The notes beneath the pieces were generated by a model, which was given only the letters and a program-made list of their open reading frames with translations, was not told the DNA's origin and made no database searches. A program made the translations under genes and the position numbers. This document shows, one piece after another, positions 8,779-17,755 of a stretch of DNA of 64,000 nt. The stretch spans positions 1,116,001 to 1,180,000 of the forward strand of contig NZ_JADPQF010000001.1 of NCBI RefSeq assembly GCF_015687155.1, read 5' to 3'. Within the stretch, counting starts at the first letter, position 1; every line of letters begins with the position of its first letter. The stretch is from Aliikangiella sp. G2MR2-5 (GTDB lineage: Bacteria > Pseudomonadota > Gammaproteobacteria > Enterobacterales > Kangiellaceae).

Positions 8779-9768
8779 TTATTGATTATTAGCAACTAAG
8801 ATTGCTCTTTTAGGTGCCGGATAGCCTTCCACGGTCAAAGTTTTATCGGTTGGATCGAGGTAGTTTGCCAAAGAGTGAAAATGCATCCAACCCGTGGCTC
8901 TTTGCTCATCCAGAGATGTCTGGTTAATATCAACTGTTCTGATATTAGTGAATCCGCATTTAAGGAGCCAAAGCTCTAGAGCTTTAACTGAAGGGATAAA
9001 CCATACGTTTCTCATTTGTGCATAGCGTCCTTTAGGAACCAACACCTGATTTTCGTCGCCGTCAATGACAAGCGTTTCCAAAATTAATTCACCTTTTTTG
9101 CCAAGCATATTTTTGAGCTCTAACAAGTGATCAATAGGCGACTTTCTATGATAGAGGACCCCCATTGAGAATACCGTGTCGAAACCTTTTTTCCCCATTT
9201 CGTTTGGCATATCTTCAATTCCAATAGGGAGTAAGTGTACTGGCGCAGGACCCACGTATTTTTTTATAACGCTAAATTGAGCAAGGAATTTTTGTGATGG
9301 ATCGATTCCCAAAACAAATTTTGCATCTTCACCTAGCATTCGCCAGCAATGATATCCATTGCCACACCCTACATCGAGAACAGTTCTGTTTGAAAGACTA
9401 CTGATATGAGGTAAGAGCCTTTCCCATTTCCAGTCCGATCGCCATTCAGTATCAATATGAATACCAAATAGATTAAAAGGGCCTTTGCGCCAAGGGTGCA
9501 AAATTTTTAAGTCATCTATAAATGCCTGTTTTTGATTTGAACTCAGTTGTTTTTCAATCGAGTCTGAACTGCCCACAGATACACCTGATTTAAGATCGAT
9601 AGCATCTGTTTTTAGTGCCGGTAATCGGTTAATTAAATCATCCCACTCATCGAGCTCCCCATGTGTATAGCTCGCTAGACGAGATTTTACAGCGCTAATT
9701 AAATTGTCTTTGATGTCAACAATAGGTGTACTCTGAAGATCGTTTGCTAACTGTTCGAAATCAATCAT
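8779..9768 (-). CDS. cmoB: CmoB, tRNA U34 carboxymethyltransferase
   Basis: CmoB transfers the carboxymethyl group from carboxy-SAM to 5-hydroxyuridine at tRNA position 34, forming cmo5U and widening wobble decoding. The 329 aa product shows [23 protein letters not shown], the SAM motif [15 protein letters not shown] (about residues 129-143), [13 protein letters not shown] and [13 protein letters not shown], all typical. It is the last gene of the leftward pepE-cmoA-cmoB run, 35 bp after cmoA. TrhP, which helps make the ho5U34 substrate, is encoded 13 kb away. Confidence 0.97.
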   Translation of the reverse strand: MIDFEQLANDLQSTPIVDIKDNLISAVKSRLASYTHGELDEWDDLINRLPALKTDAIDLKSGVSVGSSDSIEKQLSSNQKQAFIDDLKILHPWRKGPFNLFGIHIDTEWRSDWKWERLLPHISSLSNRTVLDVGCGNGYHCWRMLGEDAKFVLGIDPSQKFLAQFSVIKKYVGPAPVHLLPIGIEDMPNEMGKKGFDTVFSMGVLYHRKSPIDHLLELKNMLGKKGELILETLVIDGDENQVLVPKGRYAQMRNVWFIPSVKALELWLLKCGFTNIRTVDINQTSLDEQRATGWMHFHSLANYLDPTDKTLTVEGYPAPKRAILVANNQ

Positions 9769-9803
9769 GGAATATTATTCTGGTTAATTATAAGGTTTTT
9801 ATG

Positions 9804-10532
9804 CTACTTGACGGCTAACAGTGAAATAAAGTTGTATTCTTGCAACCAGCAGGTGACATGTTTGAAGCCTACACTTTTCAGTCTTTCAATATGCTTGTTG
9901 AGGGGCTCAGGTAATAAAACATTTTCCAGTGCATTTCGTTTTTGACTAATTTCTAGATCGCTATAACCATTTTCTCTTTTGAATTGATGGTGAAGGTCAA
10001 TCATCAATTCATCAATTTGCTGGTCTTCGAAACAAATTTTTTCTGACAATACGAGTGCACCACCAACGACCATTCCATTGTAGATGTTTTCAATGAGCTG
10101 ATGCCGACTCTCTCTCGAGATAAATTGTAGTGTAAAATTAAGCACTATCAGGGATGCTTTGGAAATCTCCTGGGAAAGAATATCTGACTCAACTAACTCA
10201 ATTGGTACCCTATGTTTAAATGCATTAATGTGTTGTTTACAGCGAACTAGCATTGCATTGGAATTATCGACTCCAATGATACGAGTATTCTCTGTTTTTA
10301 TACCCGAACTGATTGCCAGACTCGCCGCTCCAAGTGAACAGCCTAAGTCGTAGCACTGGGTGCCGGGTTGAACGAAACGTTCAGCAAATTTGGACAAATT
10401 GTCTAGAATAGTTTGGTAACCTGGGACCGAGCGCTCGATCATGTCAGGAAAAACTTCTGCGACGTTTGCATCAAAAACGAAAGGTTGCTGCTCAACCGGG
10501 GCGGAGTATATTTTATCTTCTTTCTTCGCCAT
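9804..10532 (-). CDS. cmoA: CmoA, carboxy-S-adenosyl-L-methionine synthase
   Basis: CmoA converts SAM and prephenate to carboxy-SAM, the donor used by CmoB. The 242 aa protein has the family features FDANVAEVFPDMIERSVPGY, the nucleotide-binding YDLGCSLGAASLAI and LNFTLQFI. It begins 1 bp after the pepE stop, so translation is probably coupled. Confidence 0.97.
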   Translation of the reverse strand: MAKKEDKIYSAPVEQQPFVFDANVAEVFPDMIERSVPGYQTILDNLSKFAERFVQPGTQCYDLGCSLGAASLAISSGIKTENTRIIGVDNSNAMLVRCKQHINAFKHRVPIELVESDILSQEISKASLIVLNFTLQFISRESRHQLIENIYNGMVVGGALVLSEKICFEDQQIDELMIDLHHQFKRENGYSDLEISQKRNALENVLLPEPLNKHIERLKSVGFKHVTCWLQEYNFISLLAVK

Positions 10533-10533
10533 T

Positions 10534-11253
10534 TTAATTTTCCGACAAGTTCATCAGTGCGCTCAAATCAGTTCCAGGCGGGATTTCGATTTTTCCTTCA
10601 GCATAAGTAAAACAGAAACCATTCTTATGTCCAAGGAATTCTAACTGTCTACCATCGCACTTGAGTGCAGTTCCTTCAGGAATACCAATAACTGTTGTTT
10701 TCTGATTGAGTTGAAGGAATTCAAAAAGCCTTTGTTCTCTCGTCTCTCCGTTATGCCCAGGAGGGTTGCCATCAATATAGTGCGGGTTAATTTGGAAGGG
10801 AACAAGGTTAAGGGCATTAAAACTGGGTGGCTCAATGATCGGCATATCATTGGTTGTTTTTATTGTCGGCGAAGCTATATTTGAACCGGCACTCCATCCA
10901 ATATATGGCGTTCCTTCATTAATCTTTCGTTGGATTGTCGAAACCAAGTTTTGACTGTATAACTGGTTAAGTAAAGCGAAAGTATTTCCACCCCCCACTA
11001 AAATTGCTTCGGCGTCTTTAATCGCTTTAACAGGCTCCTCATAATGGTGGGTTGATTTCACCTGATATCCAAAAGAGTTAAAAGCATTGCTAACCATCTT
11101 TTCATAGGAATCGTAGTCAACGCTAACCCCGGCAAAAGGAATAAAAAGTGCCTTTTTAACACTTTGCTTTAGGTGATCCTGAATAAGTTGTCGTGCGTGT
11201 TCAAGGTATTCTGTTTGGTCAACTCTGGAGCTGGACAGGAGTAGTAGGTTCAT
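10534..11253 (-). CDS. pepE: PepE, alpha-aspartyl dipeptidase
   Basis: PepE is a cytoplasmic serine peptidase (family S51) that cleaves Asp-X dipeptides. The 239 aa product has the nucleophile elbow GWSAGSN with S121, and the catalytic partners H158 (NPHYID) and E193 (IPEGTA), matching the Ser-His-Glu triad of the family. It is the first gene of the pepE-cmoA-cmoB operon. No functional link to tRNA modification is known; co-transcription looks incidental. Confidence 0.93.
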   Translation of the reverse strand: MNLLLLSSSRVDQTEYLEHARQLIQDHLKQSVKKALFIPFAGVSVDYDSYEKMVSNAFNSFGYQVKSTHHYEEPVKAIKDAEAILVGGGNTFALLNQLYSQNLVSTIQRKINEGTPYIGWSAGSNIASPTIKTTNDMPIIEPPSFNALNLVPFQINPHYIDGNPPGHNGETREQRLFEFLQLNQKTTVIGIPEGTALKCDGRQLEFLGHKNGFCFTYAEGKIEIPPGTDLSALMNLSEN

Positions 11254-11324
11254 ACCGGTTAATTAGTCGCTAGTTTTATTTGAGCGCTATTTTAACCGGT
11301 ATTGCAGGTTGTTCGCAAAGCGAT

Positions 11325-11966
11325 TTATTTGGATTGTAACCCAAGAAGTGTATTGTCAATCGCGTTGCTGATTAAAGACTGTTTTTCTTTCCAGTCCACG
11401 GTAGGCAAGCTATAAAAAGCCCCGTAAATGCCGTAAACACTTAAGCCAATCAATTGAGAAACCATTAGCATGTCGTCAATTCTAAAAACGCCCTCGTTAA
11501 TACACTTTTGTACGTTTTCATGCATGAGATCGATATATTCTCTGGTCCCAGGTGCTTTGTAGACGTCAAAATTTTCACATTTGTCTGCTTTGAAATCTTG
11601 AGTGGCAATGCCAAGTTGGTAGCTTTTTGGGTTGCTTAACCAGTAATTAACGTTTTTATTCATTAAAAAGCGAATTACTTCAATGGCGGGACCTTCAAGA
11701 ACTTCCTGAGGCGGTTTACAAGCCCTCCATAGCTCTTCTGCAATATCATTCCAAAAATGACGCAAAATCGCTTTCTTATTTTCAAAATAGTAGTAGATTT
11801 TGGTAGGAGCGAACCCGGCCTGCGCTGCAATTTTTCGCATGCTGGTGTTTTCGTAACCTTCATTAATAAAGAGCTCGCGAGCAATTGAGATTATATTGTC
11901 ACGAATTTCTTGTCTTTGTTCCTCTGATAGAGAGGGCCTACCCGGTTTTCTTTTCGTTACTGCCAC
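11325..11966 (-). CDS. TetR/AcrR family transcriptional regulator
   Basis: The 213 aa product has a basic N-terminus (MAVTKRKPGRPSLSEEQRQ) and a TetR helix-turn-helix at about residues 20-65, containing NTSMRKIAAQAGFAPTKIYYYFENKKAIL. The C-terminal ligand domain includes a WHG-like region. The ligand is unknown. It is transcribed away from the bax-like gene. By analogy with similar regulators it may sense fatty acyl or hydrophobic compounds, but nothing here shows it. Confidence 0.85.
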   Translation of the reverse strand: MAVTKRKPGRPSLSEEQRQEIRDNIISIARELFINEGYENTSMRKIAAQAGFAPTKIYYYFENKKAILRHFWNDIAEELWRACKPPQEVLEGPAIEVIRFLMNKNVNYWLSNPKSYQLGIATQDFKADKCENFDVYKAPGTREYIDLMHENVQKCINEGVFRIDDMLMVSQLIGLSVYGIYGAFYSLPTVDWKEKQSLISNAIDNTLLGLQSK

Positions 11967-12334
11967 GACTCATTCCCCAAGCTGTTTTTATTTTCAACCA
12001 TCCGATTAGTTCAGAAACAATTATATCGCTTAGGCTACTGGCAGCTAAACGTAAATTTGACACACTTTTTACAAACATTGCACAAAAAACGCTCAAAATA
12101 AGTGCATAGGCAATAATAAAGTATTGGTTTTATATTGTATGAAATAACTTTATTAGGTCTGAATGAGAAATTACGGACTTGTATTAGCTTGGTCTTTATT
12201 AGTATGTTCTAAAATAATGTCGAGCATAGTAGAAGGGATAGCCGCTAATATGTCATAAGTCAGAAGTGCTTGTGTCATAAAAGAGTTGTGATATCCTTTG
12301 GCGCCCGATGGTAAGGGCAAAAAGGTGATTTAAG
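11967..12334. other. Divergent tetR/bax-like intergenic region
   Basis: 368 bp, AT-rich, with no ORF I can support. It must contain the promoters for both flanking genes. The ribosome binding site AAAGGTGA (12321-12328) precedes the TTG start of the rightward gene. No clean TetR-type palindrome was found by eye. Confidence 0.3.
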
Positions 12335-13159
12335 TTGTATAGAAAAGATAAGCTGGCAAATGAGTTAAGTAAGCAGCTGATTAAGCAGGAAAAAGTTGAA
12401 CTGATCATAGCGCTATTTTTAGCTATAATTTTTACCGGCATATTGCTGGGCTCCAAGCAGACAACTATTTCCAGGACTCCGATAAATCTGGCAAAGACGA
12501 CTGAGGTCGTATTCCATTTACCCGATTTTGCTCAAATTCAAAATACCAAACAGAAGAAACAAGCCTTTATCGAATACCTAAGACCCATCGTCAGAATGGA
12601 AAACTTAAAGAACAAAGAAAAGAAAGCCCTGTTGGAAAAACTTAGAAATGACTTGTCAAATTCGGGAAGTCACCGACAATCGGCTCTGGAAAAGCTTAAA
12701 CGACTAGCAAAGTCTTATCGTGTGAATGCGACAGATATATCGAGGATCCTACAAGAGCTTGAAACTAAGATTGACGAGATTCCTGAGTCTTTGGTTATTG
12801 CTCAGGCGGCAAATGAGTCAGGTTGGGGAACGTCTCGATTTGCAAAGGAAGCAAATAATCTATTTGGCCAATGGTGTTACAGCAAGAACTGCGGAATTAT
12901 TCCGAGTGGACGTTCGCAAGGGGCTAAGCACCAGGTTAGAGTCTTTAAAGATCCGGTTGAATCCGTTGCAAGTTATATGAAAAATATTAATAGCCACCCC
13001 GCGTATGAAGAGCTCAGGTCATTAAGAAAAGCACTCAAACAAAAAGGAAGCGTGGTAAGTGGTATCGCTTTAGCGCAAGGACTGACTAATTACTCTGAAA
13101 GACGTCAGGAGTATGTTGACGAAATCACAACATTAATTCGACAAAATAGTCTGGAGTAA
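12335..13159 (+). CDS. Bax-like glucosaminidase domain protein
   Basis: Proteins of this type have an endo-beta-N-acetylglucosaminidase fold and presumably cut peptidoglycan. The 274 aa product starts at TTG after AAAGGTGA. It has one N-terminal membrane anchor (about residues 23-41, ELIIALFLAIIFTGILLG), a charged linker to about 150 and the enzymatic core with VIAQAANESGWGTSRFAKEANNLFGQWCY (Glu is the presumed catalytic acid). E. coli Bax shares this core. It should sit in the periplasm tethered to the inner membrane. Its stop codon lies in a 15-bp tandem repeat (see next entry). Confidence 0.85.
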   Translation: MYRKDKLANELSKQLIKQEKVELIIALFLAIIFTGILLGSKQTTISRTPINLAKTTEVVFHLPDFAQIQNTKQKKQAFIEYLRPIVRMENLKNKEKKALLEKLRNDLSNSGSHRQSALEKLKRLAKSYRVNATDISRILQELETKIDEIPESLVIAQAANESGWGTSRFAKEANNLFGQWCYSKNCGIIPSGRSQGAKHQVRVFKDPVESVASYMKNINSHPAYEELRSLRKALKQKGSVVSGIALAQGLTNYSERRQEYVDEITTLIRQNSLE

Positions 13160-13187
13160 AATAGTCTGGAGTAAAATAGTCTGGAGT
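13143..13187 (+). repeat. Three perfect copies of a 15-bp tandem repeat over a stop codon
   Basis: AAAATAGTCTGGAGT occurs three times without change. The TAA stop of the bax-like gene is formed at the junction of copies 1 and 2, and the unit is in frame (15 = 5 codons). Changes in copy number would leave the protein unaltered. The extra copies look like a recent slippage duplication of the gene's last codons. Confidence 0.95.
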
Positions 13188-13250
13188 GCGGCGAAAACTA
13201 AGCTTAAGCTCAATAAGATTGGCCTTTTTAAGTCGGTCTTGTATCCATAG

Positions 13251-13264
13251 GTGATCCAGATCAT
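13251..13264 (+). promoter_or_regulatory. FNR-box-like site and promoter of hemN
   Basis: GTGATCCAGATCAT matches TTGAT-N4-ATCAA at 8 of 10 defined positions. A -10-like TATCTT lies at 13286-13291, placing the box centre near -41 of a start at about 13298 (class II FNR position). hemN is a classic FNR target, which supports the call. Confidence 0.6.
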
Positions 13265-13337
13265 TTCAACTTGCTACCATCATGGTATCTTAGCTTCCAA
13301 TAATTAAACCAATTCGGCCAACACAGGAAGCTAACAA

Positions 13338-14720
13338 TTGAAAGCTACCAAACTTGAATGGGATGAATCCATTCTAAAAAAATACAATGTTTCAGGTCCA
13401 AGATATACTTCGTATCCAACAGCACTAGAGTTTTCAGGTGACTATCAGCTGGAAGACTATGTGTCATGCATAGAGTCGATTGATAAGGATAAATCTTTAT
13501 CACTCTATATCCATATCCCTTTTTGTCAGAATATTTGTTATTACTGCGCTTGTAATAAGGTTATCACGAAAGATCATTCTAAATCAGAACGTTACGTAAG
13601 TAACCTGATAAAAGAGATTAAAATGGTGGCCGCCAAATCACCGGCGAAGGTATTGCGCCAGATTCATTGGGGTGGGGGAACTCCAACTTTTCTGCTGATG
13701 GAACAGATAGCGGCAATAATGGAGACAATAAGAGAATCTTTCATCGTTCCGGATGAGAGTTCAACTGAGATTTCAATTGAAGTCGATCCGAGGGCATTAA
13801 GGATTGAGGATATAAAAACATTAGCCCACATGGGCTTTAATAGAATGAGCATGGGAGTCCAGGATTTCGATCCTGATGTGCAAAAGTCTATTAATCGTAT
13901 TCAGCCTTACGAAATGACCAGAGATATGGTTGTTGAAGCTCGTAAATATGGTTTCCAGTCAATCAACCTTGATTTAATTTACGGTCTGCCACTGCAAACC
14001 CGCGAAACTTTTAAAGATACGCTGGAGAAAGTAATCGAGATTTCTCCGGACAGAATTTCTGTGTTTAACTATGCGCATTTGCCTCATCGGTTTAAACCAC
14101 AGAGAAGAATTATCGCTGCGCAGCTACCATCTCCCTCTGTAAAGCTTTCAATCTTTGAGTACATAATAGAAACCTTACAAAAGGATGGATACCTCTATAT
14201 AGGTATGGATCATTTTGCTAAACCCGATGATGAGCTAGCGATTGCACAGCAAAACAATTGTTTACACAGAAACTTTCAGGGTTATACGACTCATGAAGAA
14301 TATGAATTAATTGGTGTAGGCGTGTCTTCAATCGGCTCGATGAATGGGCAGTATCACCAGAATGTGCGTGATCTGGAAGATTACTACGAAGCTCTCGATG
14401 CCGGCCGATTGCCAAGTTGGAGGGGCGTTGGTATGACTTTCGATGACAAGGTAAGAAAGAAAGTGATATTTGATCTTATTTGTCATTTTGAGACTAACAA
14501 GAAAGAAGTGGAGCAGGAGTTCGACATCAATTTTGACAGCTATTTCAGTAAGGAGCTCTCACTACTCGACGAATTCAAAAATGATGGTTTGCTAACCGAA
14601 GATGAGGTAGCTCTAAAGGTAACTGGAAAGGGCAGGCTATTGATAAGGAATATTTGTATGATGTTTGACGCTTATCTTAACGAATTACAGGTCACTACCA
14701 GTTTCTCTAAAGTGATATAA
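13338..14720 (+). CDS. hemN: HemN, oxygen-independent coproporphyrinogen III oxidase
   Basis: HemN is a radical-SAM enzyme that makes protoporphyrinogen IX without oxygen. The 460 aa protein starts at TTG with AGGAAG upstream. It shows GPRYTSYPTA near the N-terminus and the cluster motif CQNICYYCAC (CxxxCxxCxC), which separates true HemN from HemW. It also shows HWGGGTPTFL, SMGVQDFDPDVQKSINR and the C-terminal HemN domain. It is followed by fnr, 124 bp downstream, and preceded by an FNR-like box, an arrangement well known near anr/hemN in other gammaproteobacteria. Confidence 0.96.
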   Translation: MKATKLEWDESILKKYNVSGPRYTSYPTALEFSGDYQLEDYVSCIESIDKDKSLSLYIHIPFCQNICYYCACNKVITKDHSKSERYVSNLIKEIKMVAAKSPAKVLRQIHWGGGTPTFLLMEQIAAIMETIRESFIVPDESSTEISIEVDPRALRIEDIKTLAHMGFNRMSMGVQDFDPDVQKSINRIQPYEMTRDMVVEARKYGFQSINLDLIYGLPLQTRETFKDTLEKVIEISPDRISVFNYAHLPHRFKPQRRIIAAQLPSPSVKLSIFEYIIETLQKDGYLYIGMDHFAKPDDELAIAQQNNCLHRNFQGYTTHEEYELIGVGVSSIGSMNGQYHQNVRDLEDYYEALDAGRLPSWRGVGMTFDDKVRKKVIFDLICHFETNKKEVEQEFDINFDSYFSKELSLLDEFKNDGLLTEDEVALKVTGKGRLLIRNICMMFDAYLNELQVTTSFSKVI

Positions 14721-14822
14721 AGCTAGCAAGCTAGTTAATTTTGCCAGTCTTCTACATGGACACCAGAAGTCGGCTAAATTCAAATTTTAAGATTTTTGAC
14801 TCCCGTTTTTAGAAAATTCGAG

Positions 14823-14828
14823 TATAAT
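14823..14828 (+). promoter_or_regulatory. Consensus -10 box of the fnr promoter
   Basis: A perfect TATAAT lies 22 bp before the first possible TTG start of fnr. A TTGACT upstream is 21 nt away, too far for a normal -35, so the -35 is unclear. The transcription start would be near 14835. This leaves almost no leader before the TTG at 14845 and favours a start at the TTG at 14857 or 14863. Confidence 0.5.
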
Positions 14829-14844
14829 ATCTTAAAATGACCGT

Positions 14845-15591
14845 TTGGATGAAAGATTGAAATTGTCTGCTAACAGCTCTCTGCACAGTGAAATCAGGTG
14901 TCAAACCTGTAGTATTCGTAGACTCTGCTTGCCAGTAATGCTTGCCGATTCTGAAATCGAACACTTGGAAAATATCGTTCAAAGAAAGAAGGTTCTGAAA
15001 AAGGGCGAATTTCTCTTTCATGCTGGTGACGATTTTGATGCTATCCATGCAATTCGTTCCGGCAGCCTAAAAACCTATACCATTAGTTCCGATGGTACAG
15101 AGCAAATTACCGGATTTCATTTGCCGGGTGAAATTGTCGGACTCAATGCAATTAGTAGTACTCAATACCCGAGTTTTGCCAAGGCATTGGAAACCTCTTT
15201 AGTTTGCTCGATCCCTTTTGATAAACTGGAAACATTGTCGAGAGATATTCCGGGATTACAGAAGCAGTTATTCAAGGTTATGAGCGGAGAAATTCGCGAT
15301 GAGCAGGAGTTGATGATGCTGTTAAGTAAGAAGAATGCAGACGAAAGATTCGCCGCATTTGTTATGAATCTTTCTGCTCGTTTTGGGCGACGAGGTCTTA
15401 GTGAAAAAGAATTCCAGCTTACCATGACGCGTGGAGATATCGGAAACTATCTTGGACTTGCGGTTGAAACAGTTAGTCGACTGGTTACTCGTCTTCAAAA
15501 GAAAGAACTTATTTCTATTCAGGATCGTTACATTCAAATTACCAATATGGATGAGCTCAGCGAGCTTGCAGGCACGGCTTGTCATACCTGA
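14845..15591 (+). CDS. fnr: Fnr/Anr-type oxygen-sensing transcriptional regulator
   Basis: Fnr binds an oxygen-labile [4Fe-4S] cluster and activates anaerobic genes. The 248 aa product has all four ligands: C19, C22 and C28 ([13 protein letters not shown]) and C121. A CRP-like sensor domain follows, and the recognition helix has [13 protein letters not shown] with the E-xx-SR pattern that reads TTGAT half-sites. The start is uncertain: TTG at 14845, 14857 or 14863 are all in frame and upstream of the first Cys. It sits next to hemN and among five FNR-like sites in this window. Confidence 0.95.
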   Translation: MDERLKLSANSSLHSEIRCQTCSIRRLCLPVMLADSEIEHLENIVQRKKVLKKGEFLFHAGDDFDAIHAIRSGSLKTYTISSDGTEQITGFHLPGEIVGLNAISSTQYPSFAKALETSLVCSIPFDKLETLSRDIPGLQKQLFKVMSGEIRDEQELMMLLSKKNADERFAAFVMNLSARFGRRGLSEKEFQLTMTRGDIGNYLGLAVETVSRLVTRLQKKELISIQDRYIQITNMDELSELAGTACHT

Positions 15592-15610
15592 TAATCCTCT
15601 ATTTATAATT

Positions 15611-15643
15611 AAAAAAAGCGCATTTTTAAATGCGCTTTTTTTT
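15611..15643. terminator. Bidirectional intrinsic terminator
   Basis: Seven A, GCGCAT-ttttaa-ATGCGC stem, eight T. It ends fnr and, in the other direction, overlaps the last codon of the PLP decarboxylase-like gene. Confidence 0.85.
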
Positions 15644-17606
15644 AGCAATTTTCCTTTATTATCTTTTCAAGAAATTGAAAATACTCATCGATATGTTCTG
15701 TTGGGGTATCGCCGGTAAGTAACCAGGGATTCATCAATGAATGTTTTAAGACCTTTAGTGACGATTGCTGCGAGCCTATAATATCAGGCTCCTTGATTCC
15801 GAGGCTTTCCATTTGTCTGTTGGCTTCTGCTTCCGAGAGCTTTCTCATATCCATTTCACTAATTGAGCAAAGGTAGTCTTTAATTTGAACCGATTGTTGT
15901 GTGTCGTGTGCTAGCCTTTTAAATATACTATCAACGAATTCATTCGTTGCTTTCAATTGATTATTTGCTTTTGGGTTTAACGCGATACAAACGAGAAAAC
16001 TATCAGGTTCAAAAGGTAAGGTCACGCTTACTAAATCTTTAAGACGATGCTCTAGCTCTTGCACTTTGTAAGCAAAATATTGAGCGGCGATTATTGATCC
16101 CCTTATTACTCTACCAAAGCCCTCAGAGTTTAGCGGCAAAATCCGGTGGGTAACATATAGCGACGCTGCATTTGCTCCTGGTTTTGTTCCTTCTAGAATA
16201 TAGTGACTTAATTGGAGCAGATCTAGTTGATCCTTATTATCAACAATGTTCTTTTCTCTAGGATTGAGCAGTTTTACAATTTCTCGGTTACGAGTTACAA
16301 ATCCGCCAATACCTTGAGGTAAGTAGCCTAGAGTATGTGGAGCTATTGTAATGCTGTCAGCTTCTCCCAACTGATCAAATGCCTGATATACAAGAGTAGA
16401 AGGAAAGTCGCTGTTTTCACTGATTACTTCATTTCTACTGACACGTCTGCCATTATTATCAACAAACAATGTTTTTAGGTAGCCCCCCTGGGAGGCGTCA
16501 ACGTGGATGTAAAAACAAAGTCCTTTCTTGGCATATTTATCCCTAAGTTCTACTATTTTGTGTATTGGATCGATTGATCCAAATTCAGTAGTGCCTAATA
16601 CTCCAACTACGGATAATACAGGAATGTTTTGTGATAAAAGCTTGCCAAGAATACGATCTAGCTCGCCGATATCCATACGCATATGTTGGTCAATAGGGAC
16701 TTCAATAAGGGAAGCACTGCCAAATCCCATAAGACGCATCGCTTTGGTCCAAAAATCAAAAGCAGTAGAAGGTACTAAAACCACCGGTTGATGTAATCGA
16801 TAGTGTTCTGCGAAAAACTGCGAGGGTCCAATAGTTTCTATACGACTTTTCTGAAGAAGACGATAGAACTCCCTTACGCTATCAACTCCTAGTTTGGATT
16901 TGATTTTCTCAAACACCTTCGATCTGAAGGAAAGAACCTCATCGATCGACAGGTTAACCAGCTCCCACGCTGAATATTCAAATGGATCTTTTAAAACTCT
17001 ATCATTGAGTGAAATATTGAGTCGCATTTCCTTGAGTGCCTCTACTACGGCAACAGGATGATACTTTACTGTCCTAAAATTCCATAGGCTTTCATAATTA
17101 GCATCAGAACCGCCACTAGTAACATGACCCCAGGCACAAGGTGTTTGGTTTGGATCTGTATTGAATCCAAAAAGCTTGGCGAACTCTAAGCCGACTTTCA
17201 ATTCCATTCTAATGGCTGTTTCGCCTAAATCATTTAAACTGTTGTTCGGGTTGTAAAACGTCGTAATTAGTTGAGCCAGTAAAGATGGAACCATTAAATC
17301 TGATGCCGATTGCCCTAAGTAGCGTGGATTATATACTGGTGCCGAATGTTGAAGCTTTTTAGTCAACTCTTCCAGCTCAGTTCTTATTTTTTCTGCAGTA
17401 GGACTATGCAAATTTAAATCTAATGCTTCCTTAATTTGGTCATCTTCCGGGTGGAAATTTGTTCGCCATGCCAAGTGTTCATTAATGCTGTTGGATAAAA
17501 GTGACTTAACCAGTTCTGTATTCTCACCTTTAGAGCCAAGAAAAAGGGAAGAGATAAACAAGCGATCTTCTTTTGAGTACAAGCTGTTAGCTGCTGCTTT
17601 TTTCAT
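15642..17606 (-). CDS. Group II PLP-dependent decarboxylase homologue lacking the catalytic lysine
   Basis: The family decarboxylates amino acids such as Glu, Tyr or Asp using pyridoxal phosphate. The 654 aa product is longer than common members (about 480-620 aa). It keeps the phosphate/ring-binding region GHVTSGGSDANYESLWNFR and the H368-V-D370-A pair that binds the pyridine nitrogen. The expected DPHK motif, whose Lys forms the Schiff base, is instead A422-P-H-T425 within ADSITIAPHTLGYLP. I re-read this from the DNA (16332-16343) and it is not a frame error. Catalysis as a normal decarboxylase is therefore doubtful. It is divergent from mobA across an FNR box; whether that box also controls it is unclear. 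Confidence 0.85.
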   Translation of the reverse strand: MKKAAANSLYSKEDRLFISSLFLGSKGENTELVKSLLSNSINEHLAWRTNFHPEDDQIKEALDLNLHSPTAEKIRTELEELTKKLQHSAPVYNPRYLGQSASDLMVPSLLAQLITTFYNPNNSLNDLGETAIRMELKVGLEFAKLFGFNTDPNQTPCAWGHVTSGGSDANYESLWNFRTVKYHPVAVVEALKEMRLNISLNDRVLKDPFEYSAWELVNLSIDEVLSFRSKVFEKIKSKLGVDSVREFYRLLQKSRIETIGPSQFFAEHYRLHQPVVLVPSTAFDFWTKAMRLMGFGSASLIEVPIDQHMRMDIGELDRILGKLLSQNIPVLSVVGVLGTTEFGSIDPIHKIVELRDKYAKKGLCFYIHVDASQGGYLKTLFVDNNGRRVSRNEVISENSDFPSTLVYQAFDQLGEADSITIAPHTLGYLPQGIGGFVTRNREIVKLLNPREKNIVDNKDQLDLLQLSHYILEGTKPGANAASLYVTHRILPLNSEGFGRVIRGSIIAAQYFAYKVQELEHRLKDLVSVTLPFEPDSFLVCIALNPKANNQLKATNEFVDSIFKRLAHDTQQSVQIKDYLCSISEMDMRKLSEAEANRQMESLGIKEPDIIGSQQSSLKVLKHSLMNPWLLTGDTPTEHIDEYFQFLEKIIKENC

Positions 17607-17701
17607 TTATGACTCTCTCAAAATAATAAATTAGTGATTTTTAAGCATCGCGTCAGACAATTTTGATAGACAGAGTTTCTCAGGATTCGCATAATGGGCT
17701 C

Positions 17702-17715
17702 TTGATCTGAATCAA
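17702..17715 (+). promoter_or_regulatory. Perfect FNR box at the mobA promoter
   Basis: TTGATCTGAATCAA matches TTGAT-N4-ATCAA at all 10 defined positions. A -10-like TTTACT (17739-17744) places the box centre near -41.5 of a start at about 17750, class II FNR geometry for mobA. Toward the divergent decarboxylase gene no matching -10 was seen at the equivalent distance. Confidence 0.75.
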
Positions 17716-17755
17716 CGGGGAAGTTATCAAATTCCCTGTTTACTAACCTGAAAAA

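Noticed and set aside
17606-17715. FNR box as class II activator of the decarboxylase-like gene
   Set aside because: At the equivalent distance on the minus strand the sequence is GAAACT, not a -10 element.
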